Assembly (NCBI GenBank): GCA_026125795.1
Contig: JAHCKM010000002.1
Span: 1,302,001-1,366,000 of the forward strand
Direction of reading: 5' to 3'
DNA: 64,000 nucleotides
From: Burkholderiaceae bacterium
GTDB lineage: Bacteria > Pseudomonadota > Gammaproteobacteria > Burkholderiales > Burkholderiaceae_C
Part shown: positions 48,352 through 56,940 of the stretch, piece after piece
Numbering within the stretch: position 1 is the first letter of the stretch
How the letters are laid out: every line of letters starts with the position of its first letter
Program-made: the position numbers and the translations under genes
Notes under the pieces: generated by a model
What the model was told of the DNA's origin: nothing
The model's input: only the letters and a program-made list of their open reading frames with translations
Databases searched by the model: none

Positions 48352-49606
48352 TCCCCGCCCGGCCGCGCCAAGGCCCGGTCTGCCGCCGCTGTTGTGGGTG
48401 CTGCTGGCCGCCGCCGGGACGTTTGCACTGACGATGGGTGCGCGCCAGTCGATGGGCTTGTTCGTCAACACGCTGAACTCCCACACCGGCGTCGGTCTTG
48501 CGTCGGTGAGCCTGGCGTTCGCGTTCGGCCAGTTGTGGTGGGGCCTGACGCAGCCGGTGGCCGGCCTGGTGGCCGACCGCATCGGTGCCGGCCGCGTGCT
48601 GATCGTGGGACTGTTGCTGGTCGCGCTCGGCACCGCACTGACGCCGTTCATGTCCAGCACCGCGGGATTGATCTTCGCGATCGGCGTGCTCGCCGCCGGT
48701 GGCGCCGGCATGGCCGGGCCGGCGGTGCTGATGGCAGCCACCACGCGGCTGGTGCCACCCGACCGGCGCGGCGTGGCGAGCGGGATCGTCAATGCCGGCG
48801 GCTCGTTCGGCCAGTTCATCTTTGCGCCGGTGGCGCAGGGCATCACGGCGGCGGCCGGATGGATGAGCGCGCTGTACACCCTGGCGGCGTTCACCTTGCT
48901 GGCGCTGCCGGCGGCATGGGTGCTGCGCACACGCGGGCACGAGAAGACCCCAGCTTCACCGAGCGCCCCGGCCGCAGCGCGCGAGAGTGCGCGCGCGGTG
49001 CTCGCGCGTGCATTCGCGCTGCCGAGCTACCGCTGGTTGTGCGCCGGCTTCTTCGTCTGCGGCTTCCACGTCGCCTTCATTGCCACGCACCTGCCGGGCG
49101 TGGTGGCGAGCTGCCAGCTGCCGCCCGAGGTCGGCGCCTGGTCGCTGGCCGTGATCGGCCTGTTCAACATCCTGGGCAGCCTGACGGTCGGCTGGGCCAT
49201 CGGCTACCAGGGCGGCCGTTGGCGCATGAAGTCGTTGCTGTCGCTGATCTATGCGGCGCGCGCCCTCGCGGTGCTGGTGTTCGTGTTCGCGCCGAAGACG
49301 CCGACCACGATGCTGATCTTCGCGGCGGTGATCGGCTTCACCTACCTTTCCACCGTGCCGCCCACGGCCGGCCTGGTGGCGCGCTTCTTCGGTCCCGCGC
49401 ATATGGCCATGCTGTTCGGCGTGGTGATGCTGTCGCACCAGGTCGGCGGCTTCCTCGGCGCCTACCTCGGCGGCAAGTCATTCGAGTGGACCGGCGGCTA
49501 CGACTGGATGTGGTGGGCCGATATCGTGCTCGCGGTGGGTGCCGCGCTCGCGCACCTGCCGATCGACGAGTCGAAGAAGCCGGCGTTGGCGGCGCAGCCC
49601 GCGTGA
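48344..49606 (+). CDS. MFS transporter (oxalate/formate antiporter-like)
   Basis: 420 residues, twelve hydrophobic helices. TMGARQSMGLFVNTLNSHTG in helix 1 and the loop RIGAGRVLIVGLLL fit the NarK/OFA-like MFS group. The second half contains GFFVCGFHVAFIATHLPGVV and the SLTVGWAIGYQGGRWRMKSL loop, a common feature of this cluster of proteins in proteobacteria. Substrate unknown; regulation by the overlapping MarR gene suggests an efflux or organic-acid role. Confidence 0.9.
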   Translation: MSDPRPAAPRPGLPPLLWVLLAAAGTFALTMGARQSMGLFVNTLNSHTGVGLASVSLAFAFGQLWWGLTQPVAGLVADRIGAGRVLIVGLLLVALGTALTPFMSSTAGLIFAIGVLAAGGAGMAGPAVLMAATTRLVPPDRRGVASGIVNAGGSFGQFIFAPVAQGITAAAGWMSALYTLAAFTLLALPAAWVLRTRGHEKTPASPSAPAAARESARAVLARAFALPSYRWLCAGFFVCGFHVAFIATHLPGVVASCQLPPEVGAWSLAVIGLFNILGSLTVGWAIGYQGGRWRMKSLLSLIYAARALAVLVFVFAPKTPTTMLIFAAVIGFTYLSTVPPTAGLVARFFGPAHMAMLFGVVMLSHQVGGFLGAYLGGKSFEWTGGYDWMWWADIVLAVGAALAHLPIDESKKPALAAQPA

Positions 49607-49613
49607 GAGCCGA

Positions 49614-50096
49614 TCAGCCGCGGCGGGTGGCGTCGATGCCCGGCTGCACGTCGTCGCCGTAGGCACTGCGCCAACGCTGGTTGATGCGGTCGTTGGCGTC
49701 CAGCCGATGGCCGGGCAGGCCATCGTCGGCGTGCCAGCCTTCGATGCGTGTCTCGACCGACCAGTGCGTCGTGGGCTTGAACGCGGCCGGTTCGTCGAGG
49801 CTGCCGATCGACAGGTCCATGAACTCGCTGTCGAGGAACTCGAACGTCAGCGGCGTGCCGCAGTGCGGGCAGAAGCCACGCTGCGCGATCTTGGACGACG
49901 CGTAGTGCGCCGGCGGGGCCAGCCAGCGCACCTGGTCCTTGCGCAGGTTGAGGTAAGCCGCACGCGTGTTGCCGAACGCGAGCTGGCACATGCGGCAGTG
50001 GCAGTAGTAGCCGTCGCGGTGCGTCGGCCGGGCTTCGTAGCGCACACGGCCGCACAGGCAGCCGCCACTCACGGCAGGAAGAGGGGTGTCAGGCAT
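49614..50096 (-). CDS. GFA-family zinc protein
   Basis: 160 residues of the Gfa/CENP-V fold. The Zn-binding Cys motifs are GGCLCGRVRYE, CHCRMCQ and FCPHCGTPL. The archetype, Gfa, speeds the reaction of formaldehyde with glutathione; most paralogues have no tested activity. It converges with the MFS gene (7 bases) and lies 9 bases downstream of an SDR gene on its own strand. Confidence 0.92.
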   Translation of the reverse strand: MPDTPLPAVSGGCLCGRVRYEARPTHRDGYYCHCRMCQLAFGNTRAAYLNLRKDQVRWLAPPAHYASSKIAQRGFCPHCGTPLTFEFLDSEFMDLSIGSLDEPAAFKPTTHWSVETRIEGWHADDGLPGHRLDANDRINQRWRSAYGDDVQPGIDATRRG

Positions 50097-50105
50097 GCAC
50101 CGATG

Positions 50106-50897
50106 CTAAGCCTTGGGCGGCACGGTGTAGTTGAGCGCGCGCCGGCCCCCGTCGACGTAGAGGATTTCGCCGGTGATGTAGCTCGCTGCGTCGCTGAGCA
50201 GGAACGCCACCGCATCGGCCACCTCGGCCGGTTCGCCCAGGCGGCGCAGGGGCGTGCGCGACAGGATGCGGGCCTTCGCCTCCTCGCTGCCGAGCACCGC
50301 GGCGCGCGCCAGCTCGGTGGCGATGGTGCCGGGGCCGACCGCGTTGACGCGGATGCCGTGGTCGGCCAGCGCGAGCGCCATCACGCGCGTGAGCTGGTCG
50401 ATGGCGCCTTTGCTGGCGTTGTAGCTGGCGATCGACGGGATCGCCATCGTGCCGTTGACCGAGCTCATGTTGACGATCGCGCCGCCTCCGTGCGCCTGCA
50501 TTCCACGGGCCACCGCCTGCGCGACCAGGAAGGAGCCTTTCAGGTTGACGGCGATCACGGCGTCCCAGTCGGACTCCGTGATGTCGAGGAAATCGGCCGC
50601 CTTGAAGATGCCGGCATTGTTGACCAGCGCGTTCACCGGCCCGAGGGCACGCACGCTGGCTTCCAGCGCCGCCTCGACATCGGCCTTGCGCGACACGTCG
50701 CAGCGCAGCGCCACCGCCGTTGCGCCCTGGGCCAGCAGTTCGGCGGCCAGCGCCTCGGCCTTTGCCACGTCGACATCCCACAGCGCGACCTTGGCGCCGT
50801 CTCGGGCCAGGCGGCGTGCACAGGCCTCGCCGATGCCTTGTGCCGCACCGGTGACCACCGCCACGCGGTCGTGCAGTGCGAAGGAGGGTTGGACCAT
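50106..50897 (-). CDS. Short-chain dehydrogenase/reductase
   Basis: 263 residues, classical SDR. Cofactor motif VTGAAQGIGEACARRLA; Asp after strand 2 in ALWDVDVAKAEAL (favouring NAD over NADP); NNAGIF; catalytic Ser in NMSSVNGTM and Tyr-x3-Lys in SYNASKGAI. The C-terminal GGRRALNYTV follows the usual substrate loop. Substrate unknown. Confidence 0.94.
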   Translation of the reverse strand: MVQPSFALHDRVAVVTGAAQGIGEACARRLARDGAKVALWDVDVAKAEALAAELLAQGATAVALRCDVSRKADVEAALEASVRALGPVNALVNNAGIFKAADFLDITESDWDAVIAVNLKGSFLVAQAVARGMQAHGGGAIVNMSSVNGTMAIPSIASYNASKGAIDQLTRVMALALADHGIRVNAVGPGTIATELARAAVLGSEEAKARILSRTPLRRLGEPAEVADAVAFLLSDAASYITGEILYVDGGRRALNYTVPPKA

Positions 50898-50903
50898 CGG
50901 CCT

Positions 50904-52121
50904 TCAGGAGTTCTGGTTGGCGTACACCGCCCACAGGCGGCCGAGGTCGGCGGCGCCGTCGTTGCCTTGCACGCTGCGCAGCGTCTGCACCGCCTTGGTC
51001 TTGTTCTTGCCCGATTGCAGCAGCGCCAAGCCGAGCCGCAGCTTGGCGTCTTCGGGGCGCTTCAGGCCGCCCTTGGAGATGCCCCTTTCGATCAGCGCGA
51101 TGCCTTTGTCGTACTGGCCCATGGTGACGTAGTTGTAGCCCACCTGCACCAGCGCGTTGCCGTCTTTCGCCGCGACGGCTTCCTGCTCGTCCTTGGCGAT
51201 GCCGGCTTTGACCTCGGCCTCCTGCTTCACGGCGAGGTCGCGCAGCCGCTTGTGGCGTTCGCCTTCCGCGCCGCTGCCGAGCGCGCCGCTGGCAAAGCCC
51301 TTCTCGACCACGGCCTTGCCCTCCGCCGCATAACCGGCCTGCAGCGCGAGCTGAGCCATCTCCATGTAGTCGTCGCTCTTGGTGAGGTTGCCGGTGGCCA
51401 GGCGCAGGCGGAACAGGTCGAGCGAGAAACGGTCTGAGAACCCGCTCTTGCGCGGCAACTGGCCGAGCAGGATCGACCAGTACTCCTTCTTCGGGTAGTA
51501 CGCCAGCAGCTTGTCGAGTGTGGCGGCGCGCGCCTGCGTCTGACCGGTGCGCTGCTGCGCGTCGGCTAGGCGCAGCAGATCGCCCTCGTCGGGTTTGCGG
51601 CCGGCCTGCTCGGCCGCGGCGACTGCGGCGGCGGACTCCTTGGCAATGGCCGAATAGTCGCCGCTCTGGCTCTGCGCGTAGGCCTGCAGCTGCTTCAGCT
51701 GCGCGCTGGTGCTGCCGGCGGCCTGGGCCTTCTGCACCCACTGGTTGGTGCGCGCCCAGTCCTTCTGCTGGGAGTAGGCGTAGGCGATCTGCTCGGCGAT
51801 CTGCGCCTGCTCTGCGCCGCTCAGCTTGCCGGAGTTGAACAGCGACTCGAAGGCCTGGATCGCGGCGGCGCTGTCGCCGGCGCGCTGCGCCGCAGCGCCT
51901 TTCATGCGATCGATCAACAGCTGCTCAGCGGCGGTCTTGCCGCTCACCGCGTCGGCCTCGCGTGCCTTGGCCAAGGCCTCTCTGCCTTTGCCGGCCTTCA
52001 GCAGGTCGGCGGCCTGCTGCAGCGGCTTGCCGACCTCGGGGCGCACCGTTTGCGCTTGGGCGCCGGCCAGGGCCATCAGAAGGCCGACCGCGGCGATCAG
52101 GTGGTGCAGGGTTTTCATCAA
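50904..52121 (-). CDS. Periplasmic TPR protein of the Ton cluster
   Basis: 405 residues. MKTLHHLIAAVGLLMALAGA is a signal peptide. The mature protein is all helical with TPR-like repeats rich in Ala/Gln/Lys (VGKPLQQAADLLKAGKGREA, DSAAAIQAFESLFNSGKLSG, GNALVQVGYNYVTMGQYDKG, LKRPEDAKLRLGLALLQSGK). Genes of this type follow exbB-exbD-exbD in many proteobacteria and probably tether or organise the energy-transduction complex. Here it lies 46 bases after the second exbD. MMKT and MKT starts are equivalent. Confidence 0.85.
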   Translation of the reverse strand: MMKTLHHLIAAVGLLMALAGAQAQTVRPEVGKPLQQAADLLKAGKGREALAKAREADAVSGKTAAEQLLIDRMKGAAAQRAGDSAAAIQAFESLFNSGKLSGAEQAQIAEQIAYAYSQQKDWARTNQWVQKAQAAGSTSAQLKQLQAYAQSQSGDYSAIAKESAAAVAAAEQAGRKPDEGDLLRLADAQQRTGQTQARAATLDKLLAYYPKKEYWSILLGQLPRKSGFSDRFSLDLFRLRLATGNLTKSDDYMEMAQLALQAGYAAEGKAVVEKGFASGALGSGAEGERHKRLRDLAVKQEAEVKAGIAKDEQEAVAAKDGNALVQVGYNYVTMGQYDKGIALIERGISKGGLKRPEDAKLRLGLALLQSGKNKTKAVQTLRSVQGNDGAADLGRLWAVYANQNS

Positions 52122-52167
52122 GCGAGACTCCTAACGCACACGCGGCGTTGGAGCCGCGTGGTGGGGA

Positions 52168-52587
52168 TCAGTTCAGGAATTGCTCGTTGCCGATCAGGCC
52201 GATCTTGGTGACGCCGAGCCGCTGTGCGTTGGCCATCACCATCGCCACCACTTTGTAGGTGACGAGCTTGTTGGGGCGCAGATGCACCTCGGGCTGGTCG
52301 GGCTGCTGTGCCACCTGTGAGAGCCGGTTGATCAGCTCGTCCTTGTCCACCACCGTGCCGTTCCAGCCGATGGTGCCGTCGAAGTCGATGTCGATGCGCA
52401 CGATCTCCGGCGGCTTGGGCGGCGTCGCGCTGGGGGCGATCGGCATGTTCATCTTCACCGCATGGGTCTGGATCGGGATCGTGATGATCAGCATGATGAT
52501 CAGCACCAGCATCACGTCGATCAACGGCGTGGTGTTGATGTCGATCATCACGTCGTCGGAGCTGCTCTCGCCCACTTGCATGGCCAT
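52168..52587 (-). CDS. exbD: Biopolymer transport protein ExbD (second copy)
   Basis: 139 residues. ExbD layout: one membrane helix (about 20-40, LIDVMLVLIIMLIITIPIQT) with the proton-path Asp in INTTPLIDVML, then a periplasmic domain. It works with ExbB and TonB to couple the proton gradient to outer-membrane import. Clearly different in sequence from the neighbouring copy, so not a recent duplicate. Fourth gene of the cluster. Confidence 0.94.
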   Translation of the reverse strand: MAMQVGESSSDDVMIDINTTPLIDVMLVLIIMLIITIPIQTHAVKMNMPIAPSATPPKPPEIVRIDIDFDGTIGWNGTVVDKDELINRLSQVAQQPDQPEVHLRPNKLVTYKVVAMVMANAQRLGVTKIGLIGNEQFLN

Positions 52588-52599
52588 GGCGCGTGCTCC

Positions 52600-53031
52600 T
52601 TACTGGTTGGGCGGCGGTTCGGTGATGAACCCCACCTTGGCGATGCCGGCGCGCTGGCAAGCCACCACCAGGCGGCCGACGCTCTCGTAGCGCGCGTCCT
52701 GGTCGCCGCGGATGTGCACCTCGGGCTGCGGCTCCTTGACCGCCTCCTTCTTCAGCTCGGCCACCAGCGTGTCGATGTCGGGCATGCGGCGCGTGTTCCA
52801 GTAGACGTCACCGTCCTTGCTCACCGCCAACAGGATGTTCTCCGGCTTGGTCTGCGTCGGGACGTTCCTTTCCTTGGGCAGCGTGAGCTGGATCGATTGT
52901 GTGACGACGGGAATCGTGATCAGGAAGATGATCAGGAGCACCAGCATCACGTCGACCAGCGGCGTGGTGTTGATGGTCGAGTTCATCTGGTCCTCGGCGT
53001 CGTCGTCGGGAGATCCGACAGCCATGGCCAT
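52600..53031 (-). CDS. exbD: Biopolymer transport protein ExbD (first copy)
   Basis: 143 residues. Helix LVDVMLVLLIIFLITIPVVT with Asp in NTTPLVDVML; periplasmic domain ending GFITEPPPN. The two copies share the PLxDVMLVLxI core but differ in the periplasmic part (this one has KERNVPTQTKPENILLAVSK), which suggests they form a mixed ExbD dimer. GGAG-type ribosome site precedes the start. Second after exbB. Confidence 0.94.
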   Translation of the reverse strand: MAMAVGSPDDDAEDQMNSTINTTPLVDVMLVLLIIFLITIPVVTQSIQLTLPKERNVPTQTKPENILLAVSKDGDVYWNTRRMPDIDTLVAELKKEAVKEPQPEVHIRGDQDARYESVGRLVVACQRAGIAKVGFITEPPPNQ

Positions 53032-53069
53032 GGTGGGCTCCTACAAGCTACTCGGGAAGACCTGAGCGT

Positions 53070-53909
53070 TCAACGCTTGCCGGCCAGCAGCACGTTGTGC
53101 AGGTCGCCCGAGAAGGCGCGCACACGCTCCATCACCAGCTTGTTGCGGCGGATCAGCCAGTTGTAGCCCATCACCGCCGGCACCGCGACCGCCAGGCCGA
53201 AGGCCGTCATGATCAGCGCCTCGCCCACCGGACCGGCCACCTTGTCGATCGAGGCCTGGCCGGCGATGCCGATCGCGGTCAGCGCATGGTAGATGCCCCA
53301 CACGGTGCCGAACAGGCCGACGAACGGTGCGGTCGAGCCCACGGTGGCGAGGAACGCCAGGCCGTCCTGCAGCCGGCTCGCGATGTTGTCCACGGCGCGC
53401 TGCACGCTCATCGTGATCCAGGTGTGGCGGTCGATCTGCTCGACCAGGCTGCCCTCGTGGTGCTCGTCGGCCCTGAGCCCCTGTTCGGCGATGAAGCGAA
53501 ACGCGCTGCCTTCGTCGAGCGTCTCCAGGCCTTTCTTGACCGAGCCGGAGGTCCAGAAGTTCTCGCTCGCGGCCTTGGCGCTCTTGAGCAGCTTGCGCTG
53601 CTCGAACAGCTTGGTGAAGATGATGTACCAGCTGCCCATGCTCATGATGATCATGATGATCAGCGTGCCGCGCGCCACGGCGTCGCCTTGCTTCCACAGC
53701 GCTTCCAGGCCGTAGGGGTTGTCGATGGTCTCGGTGGTGACCGTGGGTGCGGGAGCCGGTGCCGCCGGTGCGGGTGCCGCGGCCGGCGCCGGCGCCGCGC
53801 TGGTGTCGGGGGCCGACGCCTGCGCGAAGGCCACCGTGTGCAGCGTGAGGGTCGACAGGCAGAGCGCGGCCGCCAGCAGCGGCGCGCGCAGGATCTTCTT
53901 CAATGACAT
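53070..53909 (-). CDS. exbB: MotA/TolQ/ExbB proton channel
   Basis: 279 residues with an N-terminal signal (LKKILRAPLLAAALCLSTLT) and a Pro/Ala-rich stretch (about 35-55), then the ExbB channel: first helix GTLIIMIIMSMGSWYIIFTK, and a helix pair AFLATVGSTAPFVGLFGTVW and LIMTAFGLAVAVPAVMGYNW. Thr and Ser residues in the latter line the pore. The extended N-terminal region is typical of ExbB from Pseudomonas and Burkholderiales. Start 53909 is behind GGAGG. Confidence 0.94.
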   Translation of the reverse strand: MSLKKILRAPLLAAALCLSTLTLHTVAFAQASAPDTSAAPAPAAAPAPAAPAPAPTVTTETIDNPYGLEALWKQGDAVARGTLIIMIIMSMGSWYIIFTKLFEQRKLLKSAKAASENFWTSGSVKKGLETLDEGSAFRFIAEQGLRADEHHEGSLVEQIDRHTWITMSVQRAVDNIASRLQDGLAFLATVGSTAPFVGLFGTVWGIYHALTAIGIAGQASIDKVAGPVGEALIMTAFGLAVAVPAVMGYNWLIRRNKLVMERVRAFSGDLHNVLLAGKR

Positions 53910-53989
53910 GGGTCCTCCAACACGACAAACGAGCGTGAGAGGCACCCGGCAGGTGCCGCGCACGCGGCAACGGTAGTAAGACAAGCCGG

Positions 53990-54676
53990 CTAGTTCAGCT
54001 TCCAGTCGTACTCGACGAAGGTGGTCAGCGTTTCAGGCTTGCCATCCACCGTACCGGGCTTGAACTTGCACGTCGATTTGATCGCGTTCTCCGCCGCGCG
54101 ATCGAGCAACTTGTGTTCGCGCGACGGCCCCGAGCTCTTGGCGATCTCGGTGGCGGTGGCGCGGCCATCGATGCCCACGGTGACCTTGATGCGCACCACG
54201 CCGGTCGCTTCGGCACGCGCCGCGGCAGGCGGATAGGCGGGCTTCTCGCAGTCGGTGTTGAAGTTCACCTGCGGCGCCACGCGTGCGGGCGGCGCCGGCG
54301 CCGGCGGCGCAGGGGCAGGCTCGGGTGGCGGCGGCGGCGCGATCGTCACCGGCGGCGCGGGCGGCGGCGGCGTGACCTGCACCGTGATCGTCGGCGCCGG
54401 CGGCGGCGGGGTCTCGATCTTGATCTCCGGCGGCGGCATGTAGGCCGGCGGCGGTGGGGGCAGCTTGGGGGGCGGAGGCAGGTTCTCGGGCGGCGGGGGT
54501 GGCGGCGGCTTGACCTCTTCGATGATCTTGGTCTCGATCGGCCCTTTGACCACCTCGACCACCTTGCGCGCCAAGCCGTTCAACAGCGCCCACCCGAGGA
54601 TGATGTGCATCACGATGACGACACCGAGGCCCACCATGTGCTTGGATGGGTTGCGCTGCTGCTCGGCGTAGTTCAC
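53990..54676 (-). CDS. tonB: TonB energy-transducing protein
   Basis: 228 residues: one N-terminal helix (VGLGVVIVMHIILGWALLNG) with His in the transmembrane segment as in other TonBs, a periplasmic Pro-rich spacer (about 60-145, PPPPPPPENLPPPPKL repeats) and a C-terminal TonB domain (about 150-228: VNFNTDCEKPAYPPAAARAE, VTVGIDGRATATEIAKSSG, FVEYDWKLN). It transmits ExbBD energy to TonB-dependent receptors. First gene of the cluster; no TonB-dependent receptor is encoded nearby. Confidence 0.96.
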   Translation of the reverse strand: MNYAEQQRNPSKHMVGLGVVIVMHIILGWALLNGLARKVVEVVKGPIETKIIEEVKPPPPPPPENLPPPPKLPPPPPAYMPPPEIKIETPPPPAPTITVQVTPPPPAPPVTIAPPPPPEPAPAPPAPAPPARVAPQVNFNTDCEKPAYPPAAARAEATGVVRIKVTVGIDGRATATEIAKSSGPSREHKLLDRAAENAIKSTCKFKPGTVDGKPETLTTFVEYDWKLN

Positions 54677-55191
54677 TCGCTGTCCTCCAGTCGACCGCGC
54701 GGCGGGTTGCGCTTGGCGTCGCTGTGCATCTGGTCTGGTCCGCCACCTTGTGGGCGGCGCGCGGCGGCCCCCGTCGCGAAGGCGCGCACTATATCGCGAA
54801 AAAACAGGGCTCCTGTTCGGGGCATCACCCTAAGAAATCATGGGCAAATGCAATGCCGGGGACCCATGCGCGCCTGGCCACCATCGCGACGCCAGGGCTG
54901 CCGACGCGATAGGACTTCGACGCGCACGGCGTGTGCATCGTCCGATCCGCAATCATGCCTGACGCTTGTGTCAGTGGACAGACCAGAAGGCTGCTGCCGG
55001 CGCCGCGCTTCGCCTCTTGCGTGCCGGAACGATGACTTCCGCTCGGACGTCGACGTCGGCATCAGCCCCGCGATCGCGGGGCGTGCGGCCGGTGACGACA
55101 CGTCTTGAGACATGGTTCACACGGTCCGGGGATGGTGCGGCCGCACCGGCGCGGTCAGGCTTGCGGTCACCGTCACAGCGCCACCGCGCGA
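54677..55191. other. 515-base intergenic region between tonB and the repeat-rich membrane protein
   Basis: I see no gene here. Reading toward tonB, GATATAGT (minus strand, about 54788-54795) is a plausible -10 with a poor -35; no clear Fur box was found. A perfect 18-bp palindrome GCCCCGCGATCGCGGGGC lies at 55065-55082, about 110 bases before the plus-strand gene. Short frames on both strands look like random open frames. Confidence 0.4.
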
Positions 55192-56883
55192 ATGCCCACC
55201 CTCCGTCCCGAAGGCTCCGCCCGTGTCGACCCGATCGACCTGTCGGCGTTTGCGCCATTGCGACCGGCCGAGGCCCTGCTGGTGCGCGCCTTTGCTCACG
55301 ATGACATCGCGCGTGTGGGCCTGCGCCGGCCGTTGGTGCCATCGGCCGACATCACGGTGCGCGGTGCGTTGATCGCGCACCTCGCGCGCAGCGGCGGCGC
55401 CGGCGACGTGCCGCCGCATCGCGTGCAGATCGTCGGGGCATGGATCGAGGGCCCGGTCAATCTGCGCGACGCTTCGGTGTCGGAGAGCCTGTGGTTCTTT
55501 CGCTGCGTGTTCGATGCCGTGCCGCGCTTCGACGGCTCGCGCATCGCCGGTAGCCTGAGCTTTCCGGGCTGCCTGCTGCCCAGCCTGAGGGCCGAAGACT
55601 GCACCATCGCCGGCGACCTCGCGCTCAATGCCGGCTGCACCGTGCGGCTCGACGTGCGGCTGGCGCGCACCACGGTGGGCCGCAACCTCAACCTCGGCCG
55701 CGCGCAGTTGCGCGGCGGCGGGCATGTCGACATGCAGGTGCCGCGGCGGCTGATCGCCGACGATGCGCGCATCGCCGGCGATGCGCTGCTCACCGACGGC
55801 TTCGAATGCGACGGCGACGTGCGGCTGGTGGGCCTGCGCGTGGTGGGCGACCTGCGCGCCAGTTCGGCGCGCCTCGCCGGCCACGTCAACGGCGACGGTC
55901 AGCGCGGCGATGCGCTCAACCTCGACCTCGCGCACGTGGCGGGCAGCGTGGTGCTCGACCGCGGCTTCTCGGCAGCCGGCTCGGTGCGGCTGCGCCGCGC
56001 GCAGATCGATGGCGACCTCGATTGCACGCAGGCCGTCTTCGATGCCTTCAACGACATGGGCTGGCGTGGCGCGGTGGCGTTTGCGATCGACCGCGCGCGC
56101 ATCGGCGGCTCGCTGGTGCTGGCGCGGCTCAAGCAGCCCCTGTCGCGCGCCACGCTCGCCGGCGCCAGCGTGGGCACGCTGCACGATGACGACACGAGCT
56201 GGGGCGAGGCGCTGGTGCTCGATGGGTTCGCCTACCGGCAACTGGCGGCGCCGGCACCGGCGTCGTCGGGCTTTCGCATCGACTGGTTGTCGCGCCAGGA
56301 GTCCACGCACATGGGGCGCGACTTCCGCGCCCAGCCGTGGCACCAGCTGATCCGGGTGTTCCAGCGCATGGGGCTGCCGGCGGCGGCGCGCGACGTGGCG
56401 GTGGCGCGCGAGGTGCAGTTGCGCCGCGTCGGCCGCGTGGGCGCCAACGCGCCGGCACGGTTGCGCTGGCTGCCGCGGCTGGCACATCGCGCGTTCGGAT
56501 TGTTCGCCGGTTATGGGCACCGGCCCTGGCGGCCCGTGGCGGCCATGGTGGTGGTGTGGCTGGCGTCTGCGATGGTGTTCGACATCGCCGCCGATCGCGG
56601 TGCGATCGCGCCCACCTCGGCATCGCAGGCCCATGACCGAGTCGGCCTGTCGCAGTACCCGACCTTCAACCCGCTCCTCTACTCGCTGGAGCACCTGGTG
56701 CCTTTCGCCGACCTGCAGCAGCGGCGCCTGTGGTCCGTGGCCAACGAGCGCGCCGCACCCGACGGTTGGGGTATGGCCGCGCGCGTGGTGTCCTGGAACG
56801 AAGCCATGCTCGGGTGGGCCGGGTGGATGCTGGTGGTGCTGTGCCTGATCAGCGCCCTGAACCGACGCCGGGGCGACGCCTGA
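55192..56883 (+). CDS. Large membrane protein with beta-helix-like repeat region
   Basis: 563 residues. Residues ~75-360 carry repeated short strands with regularly spaced Gly/Leu/Asp (EGPVNLRDASVSESLWFFRC, IAGSLSFPGCLLPSLRAEDC, IAGDLALNAGCTVRLDVRL, VVGDLRASSARLAGHVNGDG, IGGSLVLARLKQ), which resemble a right-handed parallel beta-helix of pentapeptide type. The C-terminus has two membrane helices (about 455-475 and 540-557) separated by FNPLLYSLEHLVPFADLQQR, a motif that I associate with two-helix domains attached to other repeat proteins. No catalytic motif. Function unknown; a cytoplasmic sensor coupled to a small membrane domain is plausible. Confidence 0.72.
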   Translation: MPTLRPEGSARVDPIDLSAFAPLRPAEALLVRAFAHDDIARVGLRRPLVPSADITVRGALIAHLARSGGAGDVPPHRVQIVGAWIEGPVNLRDASVSESLWFFRCVFDAVPRFDGSRIAGSLSFPGCLLPSLRAEDCTIAGDLALNAGCTVRLDVRLARTTVGRNLNLGRAQLRGGGHVDMQVPRRLIADDARIAGDALLTDGFECDGDVRLVGLRVVGDLRASSARLAGHVNGDGQRGDALNLDLAHVAGSVVLDRGFSAAGSVRLRRAQIDGDLDCTQAVFDAFNDMGWRGAVAFAIDRARIGGSLVLARLKQPLSRATLAGASVGTLHDDDTSWGEALVLDGFAYRQLAAPAPASSGFRIDWLSRQESTHMGRDFRAQPWHQLIRVFQRMGLPAAARDVAVAREVQLRRVGRVGANAPARLRWLPRLAHRAFGLFAGYGHRPWRPVAAMVVVWLASAMVFDIAADRGAIAPTSASQAHDRVGLSQYPTFNPLLYSLEHLVPFADLQQRRLWSVANERAAPDGWGMAARVVSWNEAMLGWAGWMLVVLCLISALNRRRGDA

Positions 56884-56940
56884 CGCCGAGTTGACAGCCG
56901 GCCGTTCGGTGTAGCCTCACAGTTGAAGATGGAGGCACCG

